Source of the DNA: Erythrobacter sp.
Lineage (GTDB): Bacteria > Pseudomonadota > Alphaproteobacteria > Sphingomonadales > Sphingomonadaceae
Length of the DNA stretch: 36,638 nucleotides
Reading direction: 5' to 3'
NCBI GenBank assembly: GCA_002695185.1
Contig: NZOF01000168.1
Span: 1 to 36,638 of the forward strand
The translations under genes and the position numbers were made by a program. Every line of letters begins with the position of its first letter. The first letter of the stretch is position 1. The notes beneath the pieces were generated by a model. It worked only from the letters and a program-made list of their open reading frames with translations. It did not search any database and was not told where the DNA came from. Shown here piece by piece: positions 31,383 through 36,638 of the stretch.

Positions 31383-33554
31383 ATGTCCGTTACCACGATG
31401 ACCATCGACGCGCTATGCGTCTCGCCCTTCAACGTCCGCACCAACCAGGCCGACGCCAACGCCGTCGACGGCCTCGCCCAATCCCTACTGAAGCGCGGGC
31501 AGCTCCACCCCCTCACCGTCCACCCGATGAAGAACGGGCGCTGCAAGAAGCGCACATGGGGCGCGATCGCCGGCGGCCGCCGCCTGCGCGCCTTCCGTAA
31601 GCTGATCGACGCCGGCAGCCTGCCGGCCGACCACCCGATCGACGTCGTCATCACCGACATCAGCGACGAAGGCGAACTGCGCGAGCTCAGCCTCGCCGAG
31701 AACCTGCCGCGCCGCGATCTGCGTTCCTATGAGGTCTACGCCGCGGTCGCCCACGCCCACGCGGCCGGCCGGTCGCTGCAGGAAATCGCCGAAACCAACG
31801 GCCAGACTGTCGACATCGTGCGCGGCTGGGCCCGCCTCGGCAATCTTCACCCCACCATCTTCGCCGCACTGGAAGCCGGCGAGATCGGGCAGGAGCAGGC
31901 CAAGGCCCTGGGCGCGACCGAGGATGTCGCCCTGCAGCTGCACGTCTTCGAACAGATCTGCCGCCATGCCCCCGGCGACTGGCGGCGTGGCGCGGCCGAG
32001 ATCCGCAAGCTGCTCAAGGTCGGCGATCGCGAGCTCGAAAAGATGCTGCGCTTCGTCGGCGCCGACGCCTATGCTGGCGCCGGCGGCCGTTACGAGCTCG
32101 ATCTCTTCGCCGATCAGGCCGACCAGCGCGGCCGCGTCGCCGACGAAGGGCTGCTGCTGCAGATGGGCGACGCGAAGCTGGAGGCGATCCGCGCCCGCGT
32201 GCGCAGGCAGGTCGCCAACGCCGGCGGCCCCGCCGCCCTGAAGTTCGAAAGCGCCGCCCCGCGCCTCATGCTCGGCAATTACGACCAGGGCGTGGATCAT
32301 GCGCTCGAGATCATCGCCGAACCCGCGCCCGCCGACGCGGCCGACGCGCAGCTGCAGGCTTGGCTCGGCTTCTGGATGGCGCGACTGGAGAATCAGGCGA
32401 TCGGCGCCCTCGACGATGCGGATCTCGACGAGGCGACCGTCGCCCAGATCATCGCAGCGATCGACGAGCATTATGAGCCGCTCGAAGCCATGGCCGCGCA
32501 GCTGCAGGACCGCCTGCACATCGCCCTGCCGACGCAGAGCGCCTATGCCACGCTGATCGTCACCGATGATGGCGATGCCGAATTGCGCTTCTGGTGGGCG
32601 GACCGCAAGGCCAAGCAGAAGGCCGAAGCCGCCGCCCGCAAACTGCCTGACGCCCCGGAAACGAAACCCATTTCGGCTGGTCCGATCCCTAATTCGATTA
32701 CCGTCAGCAAGGTAGCTCCCGCGCCTTTGGCAGGATCAGGGGAGGCGATCGAGAATGGCGGCGGTTGGGAAAAGCGCCGCATGGCCGACGATGCGATCCG
32801 CGACCAGCATGGCCTGACGGCCGAAGGCGTCCAGATCATGCGAACGCTGCGCCGCGAAATGCTGCGTGCGATGCTGGTCGAACAGGCCGAAGGCGTGCCG
32901 GCGGGCGATACGCCGCTGGCGCTCGACTATCTGGTCTGGTCCTTGGCGCGCGATCGCCTGACCACCGCCGGGATGATGCAGCCCGGCCGGCAGGCGCATG
33001 AACGCGGCATGGCCGGCCTGTCGGTGCGCCATGAACTGGTCGCCGGCGCTGCAGCCTTCGTCGATGCGACCCAGGCGCACTCGACATGGAAATATGCGGT
33101 TGAACGGATCAAGGCGCACCCCAGCATGGCGGGGCCGGATCTGATCGAAGCCTTCGATGCCTACCGCGCCGAGAACCATGGGTTCCGCGCCATGGTCGCA
33201 GCGATCGTCGTCGGCTGCGCGCTCGAACGCTCGGCCAACGCGCCCGGCTATCAGGTCGCGCTGCACGATCGCCTCGCCACCCTCGCCGGCTTCACCGAGG
33301 GCGACCAGCACGAACTGGTCGAGCCGACCGAGGAACTGCTCGACCTGCTGCCCCGCGCGAAACGGCTGGAGCTCGTCCACCCCCATGTCTCCCACGGCGA
33401 ATATCTCGCCATGGAAAAGCTCAAGGCCTCCGAACTGTCCGCGCCCGTCGTCCGCGCCCTCCGCCGGGTAAAGACGTGGGTCCACCCCATGCTGCGCTTC
33501 TCGCGGGAATCTCCCGGCACCCTGGCCCGGGCCTATGAGGAGCAGGCGGCATGA
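31383..33554 (+). CDS. Large phage ParB-domain protein (723 aa)
   Basis: Residues 1-115 are a ParB/Srx domain: DALCVSPFNVRTNQADANAV, RTWGAIAGGRRLRAFRKLI (G-x-R-R box), LRELSLAENLPRRDLRSYEV (E-N-x-x-R-x-D-L box). An HTH follows (AGRSLQEIAETNGQTVDIVR, then LHPTIFAALEAGEIGQEQAK). The remaining 480 residues are long alpha-rich regions I do not recognise; KPISAGPIPNSITVSK looks like a linker. AGGAGA precedes ATG 31383. The same frame is open upstream to a GTG at 31128 (85 more codons, with CACVEC). No ParA is seen, so this is more likely a DNA-binding or replication protein than a partition protein. Confidence 0.8.
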   Translation: MSVTTMTIDALCVSPFNVRTNQADANAVDGLAQSLLKRGQLHPLTVHPMKNGRCKKRTWGAIAGGRRLRAFRKLIDAGSLPADHPIDVVITDISDEGELRELSLAENLPRRDLRSYEVYAAVAHAHAAGRSLQEIAETNGQTVDIVRGWARLGNLHPTIFAALEAGEIGQEQAKALGATEDVALQLHVFEQICRHAPGDWRRGAAEIRKLLKVGDRELEKMLRFVGADAYAGAGGRYELDLFADQADQRGRVADEGLLLQMGDAKLEAIRARVRRQVANAGGPAALKFESAAPRLMLGNYDQGVDHALEIIAEPAPADAADAQLQAWLGFWMARLENQAIGALDDADLDEATVAQIIAAIDEHYEPLEAMAAQLQDRLHIALPTQSAYATLIVTDDGDAELRFWWADRKAKQKAEAAARKLPDAPETKPISAGPIPNSITVSKVAPAPLAGSGEAIENGGGWEKRRMADDAIRDQHGLTAEGVQIMRTLRREMLRAMLVEQAEGVPAGDTPLALDYLVWSLARDRLTTAGMMQPGRQAHERGMAGLSVRHELVAGAAAFVDATQAHSTWKYAVERIKAHPSMAGPDLIEAFDAYRAENHGFRAMVAAIVVGCALERSANAPGYQVALHDRLATLAGFTEGDQHELVEPTEELLDLLPRAKRLELVHPHVSHGEYLAMEKLKASELSAPVVRALRRVKTWVHPMLRFSRESPGTLARAYEEQAA

Positions 33555-33709
33555 CCCAGAAAATCCGCAACGCCCCCGCCAAGGGCAGCCTCCCGGTCCT
33601 GCAATATCTGACGCCCGGTCAGCTGCAGGTCGACGCCGACGCCGCCGCGCACATCATCACTACATCCTATGAAGAGGCCGCGGCCGACGACGAGGAGATC
33701 GCGGCATGA
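33551..33709 (+). CDS. Small acidic protein (52 aa)
   Basis: ATG 33551 in ATGA overlap with the large ParB-domain gene; stop in ATGA overlap with the next gene. It reads KGSLPVLQYLTPGQLQVDAD and ends in an acidic run (EEAAADDEEIAA). I recognise no family. Double overlap supports it. Confidence 0.5.
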   Translation: MTQKIRNAPAKGSLPVLQYLTPGQLQVDADAAAHIITTSYEEAAADDEEIAA

Positions 33710-33999
33710 GCGACGAGTGGAAAGTCGGTGATCTGGCTGTCTGCATCGACGATCGCTGGTGTGCTTGCGGCCGTCCCACCTGCGGGATGAAGGCGATCGC
33801 GCCCAGGAAGGAGCAGCTGCTGCGCGTCAACGCGGTACACAGCTTCGTCGATCGGCAGTTCCTGCGCTTTGAAGAAGGCCCAGACGACCACTTCTGGCAC
33901 GCTACCGCCTTCCGCAAGGTCCAGCCTGATACCGACGCGGCCGACGACGCGCTCTGGGTGGAGCAGCTGCAGCATCTGCGCCGGAGGGTGCCGGCATGA
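33706..33999 (+). CDS. Small conserved-type phage protein with Cys motif (97 aa)
   Basis: The N-terminus contains DLAVCIDDRWCACGRPTCGM, a possible zinc site, then a beta-rich body (RVNAVHSFVDRQFLRFEEGP) that resembles small proteins recurring in alphaproteobacterial phages. Overlaps with both neighbours. Function unknown. Confidence 0.65.
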   Translation: MSDEWKVGDLAVCIDDRWCACGRPTCGMKAIAPRKEQLLRVNAVHSFVDRQFLRFEEGPDDHFWHATAFRKVQPDTDAADDALWVEQLQHLRRRVPA

Positions 34000-34382
34000 C
34001 GCACCAGTTCGAGAACGGCGCCGAAGTTGTCGCGGCGGTGAAGGCCGCCGCGCGCAGCAAGGGCTTGCCCGTCCTGCGCTTCATCGCGCCCTTGTCAGCG
34101 TCGCCCCATCGCTGGCTTCGGGATGTCGCGCAGGCGAGCCACCCGCGCGAAGTCACCCTCGCGCGGGTGCGGGCGCTGCTCGACGGCGAACCCCTGCCGC
34201 CCCGGCAGGACTATACGCGCTCGCATCAATATGTCGGCCGCACCGCGGCGCGCGGCATGGTTCGCCCGGTCGACCTGCCCGATGATTTCCAGCCGGTCGA
34301 TCGCGACCCCTGCTTCAAATGCGGCGTGCGCGGCGACATCGGCTGCCGGCACCGGCCGCGTGCGTCGGAGGGTCAAATATGA
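33996..34382 (+). CDS. Unknown early protein with C-terminal Cys/His motif (128 aa)
   Basis: The first half is helical (FENGAEVVAAVKAAARSKGL, then ASHPREVTLARVRALLDGE); the second half ends with DPCFKCGVRGDIGCRHRPR, a C-x2-C-x6-C-x-H pattern that could bind zinc. It starts in ATGA overlap and ends by overlapping the 119-aa gene. Confidence 0.6.
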   Translation: MTHQFENGAEVVAAVKAAARSKGLPVLRFIAPLSASPHRWLRDVAQASHPREVTLARVRALLDGEPLPPRQDYTRSHQYVGRTAARGMVRPVDLPDDFQPVDRDPCFKCGVRGDIGCRHRPRASEGQI

Positions 34383-34738
34383 TCCGTCGAATTCCTCTTC
34401 TTTGGAGAGACGAAACGATCGGTACCATCCAGGTCCCGGCATTCATCCGGCCACCTATCACCCAAGCCGAGTTGGATGGCATCCCCTGTGCGCTGTTCGT
34501 TCGTTCGCGATCATGGTTGTTCGACGTCCGCCCGGGCGATGTGAAACTTCACTTGTGCGTGACCGAGAGGAAGGACGCGGTTGTCGCCATTGCCTCGCAG
34601 CGCCTTGGTCCAGGCGACATCGGCTGCATCATTGGATTTGAAGCGAGCGCTGCCCGATCGGATATCCGAGCAGACGAGGAAATCATCACGATAGCCGACG
34701 AAATCATGAGGCAGACCGCCGAAAGACGGGGGGCGTAG
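34379..34738 (+). CDS. Unknown protein, lower GC (119 aa)
   Basis: ATG 34379 is in ATGA overlap with the gene before it. The protein has strands and acidic patches: RRIPLLWRDETIGTIQVPAF, then LHLCVTERKDAVVAIASQRL and DEEIITIADEIMRQTAERRG. I recognise no family. GC is lower and codon choice is less biased than in the neighbours, so it may be a late insertion. It abuts the next ATG. Confidence 0.55.
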   Translation: MIRRIPLLWRDETIGTIQVPAFIRPPITQAELDGIPCALFVRSRSWLFDVRPGDVKLHLCVTERKDAVVAIASQRLGPGDIGCIIGFEASAARSDIRADEEIITIADEIMRQTAERRGA

Positions 34739-35020
34739 ATGGCCTGCCATTTTGTCAATCAGCCTGACGGCGGCCGCGCGATCATCTGTTCTTCGCGTCG
34801 TCGCCCGCGCTGCGCCTGCGGTGCCAGAGCGACCCAGCTATGTGACTGGAAGGTGCCTGCGCGCCGCAGCGGCACCTGCGACAAGCCGATCTGCCAGCGC
34901 TGCGCCACCAGCCCGGCGCCGGACAAGGACCTCTGTCCCCAACATGCGACGGCCTTTGCGGCCTGGAAGCAAAGGCGCGCCGCGGGCGCGGCGGGCCAAC
35001 CCACTGGAGTTATGCAATGA
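34739..35020 (+). CDS. Cys-rich, zinc-finger-like protein (93 aa)
   Basis: Cys spacing (PRCACGARATQLCDW, then CDKPICQRCATSPAPDKDLC with a final H) suits two zinc sites. Basic residues lie between them and in the C-terminal helix (AWKQRRAAGAAG). It directly follows the stop of the 119-aa gene and overlaps the AlpA-like ATG. Likely a nucleic-acid or protein-binding accessory factor; exact role unknown. Confidence 0.6.
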   Translation: MACHFVNQPDGGRAIICSSRRRPRCACGARATQLCDWKVPARRSGTCDKPICQRCATSPAPDKDLCPQHATAFAAWKQRRAAGAAGQPTGVMQ

Positions 35021-35229
35021 GCGACGTGATGCGGATCGCGCCGGACGACCGGCTGCTGACCCTCAAGCAGGTCCGCGAGATCGTGCCGAAGGACAAGGCC
35101 ACGATCTACCGCTGGATCGGGAAAGGCATCTTTCCCGACCGCTACCGAATCGGTCCGGGCAGCGTGGGCTGGCTACGCTCCGAAATCCTCGCCTGGGTCG
35201 CCGAAAACACCCGCCGCCCGCCTTCCTGA
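35017..35229 (+). CDS. AlpA-type HTH protein, probable excisionase/regulator (70 aa)
   Basis: The sequence LLTLKQVREIVPKDKATIYR, then WIGKGIFPDRYRIGPGSVGW followed by RSEILAWV, is the AlpA / excisionase-type winged HTH. It sits 76 bases from the putative attachment site at the very end of the phage genes, where recombination directionality factors are often encoded. The integrase itself is not visible. AlpA-type proteins can also act as transcriptional activators of int. Confidence 0.85.
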   Translation: MSDVMRIAPDDRLLTLKQVREIVPKDKATIYRWIGKGIFPDRYRIGPGSVGWLRSEILAWVAENTRRPPS

Positions 35230-35305
35230 CGGGATCATCCTCGGGGGCATCGATCAAAATCAAGGAAGGCAAAACCAATGTTTAACGTCGCCAATGGGGG
35301 CAACA

Positions 35306-35327
35306 TCGAATCCCACCCTGTCCGCCA
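35306..35327 (+). other. Putative attachment site half: 3' end of a tRNA-Ser gene
   Basis: The run ending AATCCCACCCTGTCCGCCA is the T-arm 3' half, acceptor stem and encoded CCA of a tRNA, most like tRNA-Ser of sphingomonads (5' acceptor GGACAGG expected). The bases before it do not continue the T-stem or any tRNA body, so this is not a tRNA gene but a 3' remnant. It marks a prophage border where integration used the tRNA 3' end; the intact tRNA would be at the other border, beyond the left edge. Confidence 0.7.
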
Positions 35328-35450
35328 GTTCACTTTCCCCCGCCCTAGTTGAGTGGTCCGATATGTCGGGCCGCCGCTGCCAAGCTGCATGCGGCATTCA
35401 AGCAGGCGCTGGCGCTTGCCAAACGTAAGCCGATCCCCTAGCAGGAGATA

Positions 35451-36233
35451 ATGTTACATAGCAAGAGCGCACCGCCCAATCCCGCCAACGCACCAAGCGT
35501 TCGCTTTTTCTCCGGTATCGGTATCGCTCCGGGGATGCGCGTGCTTGATGTCGGATGTGGAAATGGCGATCTCAGTCGGGTCATGGCGGAACTGGTGGGC
35601 GCTGAAGGCGAGATCGTCGGTATCGACAGGAGCGAAGGCGTCTTGGCAGCGGCACGCGCCGTACCGGCCGTCGGGAATGTCGCCCCCATCCAATACCAGA
35701 CCGTCGATCTGAGCGCAGAAATGCCCGATCTTGGCCTGTTCGACGCGATAGTTGGCCGGCGGGTGCTGATGTATCTTCCCGATGCCGCGGCAACGCTGGT
35801 CCAGCTGGCGCGGCTGGCAAAATCCGGGGCCATTCTGGCGGTCCAGGAACATGCCCGCGCCGATCTGCCGAGCAGTACGCAAGCCCTCCCGGTGCATCGC
35901 CAATGCTACAATATGATGTGGGACACCGTCGCTGCCGAACAAGGGGATGTAGCGCTCGGGTATCGCCTCATGCCGTTGATACGCGAAGCTGGCTTCGCGA
36001 TCGAGCATGCGCGCAGCGAGGGCGTGCTCATACAGCCCGGAGAGACCTCTTTCCTGCCGACGCTCATGCGCATGATGCTGCCGCGCATGATCGAGCGCGG
36101 CGTTGCCGGTCAGGATGAGACGGATCTGGATTTGCTCGCTGAGCATCTCGAGGCCGAATATCGAGCGACAGAAAGCACGATTTTCTGGGACTTGGCCTTC
36201 CTCGTTTCCGGCCGTTTCGAAGGCATGGGATAA
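35451..36233 (+). CDS. Class I SAM-dependent methyltransferase (260 aa)
   Basis: Rossmann-type methyltransferase: VLDVGCGNGDLS (motif I, SAM binding), VGIDRSEGVL (motif II acidic end), FDAIVGRRVLMYLPDAA (motif IV region), then a C-terminal helical part (ALPVHRQCYNMMWDTVAAEQ). This is the small-molecule (UbiE/SmtA-like) architecture; the substrate cannot be told. AGGAGATA precedes ATG 35451. It lies outside the attachment site and is probably chromosomal. Confidence 0.8.
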   Translation: MLHSKSAPPNPANAPSVRFFSGIGIAPGMRVLDVGCGNGDLSRVMAELVGAEGEIVGIDRSEGVLAAARAVPAVGNVAPIQYQTVDLSAEMPDLGLFDAIVGRRVLMYLPDAAATLVQLARLAKSGAILAVQEHARADLPSSTQALPVHRQCYNMMWDTVAAEQGDVALGYRLMPLIREAGFAIEHARSEGVLIQPGETSFLPTLMRMMLPRMIERGVAGQDETDLDLLAEHLEAEYRATESTIFWDLAFLVSGRFEGMG

Positions 36234-36245
36234 CGCCGATCTCAG

Positions 36246-36267
36246 GTGACGGCTGTCAGTCCGTCAC
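36246..36267. terminator. Hairpin after the methyltransferase
   Basis: A 7-bp inverted repeat, GTGACGG and CCGTCAC, closes an 8-base loop 13 bases after the stop. No strong T-run follows (TTCAG), so it may be a weak terminator or a stability element. The remaining bases 36268-36337 show nothing I can support. Confidence 0.45.
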
Positions 36268-36337
36268 TTCAGCGTGAAAGGACATGGCAAGCGCGGTCCT
36301 CGATCGCCGCTGGCCCCTATTTTCGTTGTGATTGCCT

Positions 36338-36638
36338 TCACGCATATTGCCCCGGCGACACCTCGCGCAAGGTGATCGGTGCATCTTGAGTGTCGGAGAC
36401 ATGCGCCTCGCCGATGATCGCGCGCGGGTCGACGGCGTGGCTCAGCAGCAGGCCGCAACGGTCCGGGCCGTTCCAGATCACCGTGCCGCACACTTCCAGG
36501 CGATCGGCGATCAGCGTCACGCGATCGCCCACGACCGGGAGCCATGCGCCCACGACCAGCGCGCCATAGATGGAGATGTTTCGCACCTCCACCGGCTGGC
36601 TGGTGCCGTCCCAACTGAGCATCGCGGGTATCTGGGCG
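36338..36638 (-). CDS. PilZ-domain protein, 5' end outside window
   Basis: The frame is open to the right edge (A-Q-I-P-A before the first internal ATG at 36622), so the true start is probably outside. The visible part, PVEVRNISIYGALVVGAW, then PVVGDRVTLIADRLEVCGTV and GPDRCGLLL, fits the second half of PilZ, including the N-x-S-x-x-G motif that binds cyclic di-GMP. The RxxxR motif would be outside the window. Small PilZ proteins like this are common in sphingomonads. Apparently a chromosomal gene. Confidence 0.75.
   Translation of the reverse strand, partial: AQIPAMLSWDGTSQPVEVRNISIYGALVVGAWLPVVGDRVTLIADRLEVCGTVIWNGPDRCGLLLSHAVDPRAIIGEAHVSDTQDAPITLREVSPGQYA

Noticed and set aside
31485..32519. 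Minus-strand frame (344 codons) opposite the large ParB-domain gene
   Set aside because: Antisense shadow; the plus-strand protein has clear ParB boxes and a ribosome-binding site.
31383..33554. Plasmid or phage partition (ParABS) system
   Set aside because: No ParA gene and no parS-like array were seen near either ParB-domain gene.
35306..35327. Functional tRNA gene
   Set aside because: Only the 3' end is present; no D-arm, anticodon arm or 5' acceptor strand lies upstream.
35349..35441. 31-codon frame after the attachment site, reading LSGPICRAAAAKLHAAFKQA and ending KPIP
   Set aside because: It may be the tail of a truncated chromosomal gene, but it is too short and has no convincing start; noted only as a possible remnant.
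1..36638. CRISPR arrays, insertion sequences, rRNA genes
   Set aside because: No spaced direct-repeat array, transposase with inverted repeats, or rRNA-like sequence was seen.

Overview
The window is most of a temperate siphophage genome integrated in a high-GC alphaproteobacterial chromosome. The host is most likely a sphingomonad (order Sphingomonadales). This rests on the GC-rich third positions, the GTA-like tail gene order, the phage gene families and a PilZ gene at the right edge; it is inference, since no host marker gene lies in the window.

Layout. (1) 1-21139, minus strand: the late operon, read right to left. It starts with small genes, a DUF3164-like protein and an HNH endonuclease. 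Then come terS, terL, portal, ClpP-like protease and HK97 major capsid protein, followed by connector, head closure, gp10-like and tail-completion proteins, tail tube, two tail-assembly chaperones, a tape measure with an embedded cell-wall hydrolase, and tail-tip proteins. Last is a long fibre with a GDSW (SGNH-like) block that runs off the left edge. Most neighbours overlap by 1-4 bases (TGATG or ATGA), so the block behaves as one translationally coupled operon. (2) 21140-22498, minus strand: the control region for the late operon. It holds a strong intrinsic terminator just before the first late gene, a 202-aa putative late regulator, a LexA-like DNA-binding protein without a peptidase domain, and two copies of a 23-bp site in front of two transcription units. 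(3) 22499-27607: an accessory zone with lower GC in places. It holds a plus-strand lipoprotein, a SRAP protein, a D12-class adenine methyltransferase and, convergent with it, a two-gene operon of a ParB-domain protein and a 353-aa protein I do not recognise. (4) 27697-28453: the immunity switch, a CI-like repressor (minus) and a YdaS/Cro-like protein (plus), with repeated CAATAGG half-sites between them. (5) 28450-35229, plus strand: the early operon. It holds a CII-like regulator, GapR, a 723-aa ParB-domain protein, many small (often Cys-rich) proteins and an AlpA-type protein at the end. (6) 35306-35327: what looks like the 3' end of a tRNA-Ser gene without its 5' part, read as an attachment-site half. 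To its right are apparent chromosomal genes: a SAM-dependent methyltransferase and a PilZ protein.

No integrase, holin or endolysin is visible. They probably lie left of the window, beyond the tail fibre, beside the other attachment site. No replicative helicase or primase was recognised either.

The best candidate for an undescribed system is the 24559-27607 cassette (methyltransferase, ParB-domain protein, 353-aa protein). Second is the late-operon control region, with its duplicated 23-bp site, terminator and putative regulator. All family assignments were made by reading the translations; no database search was run.
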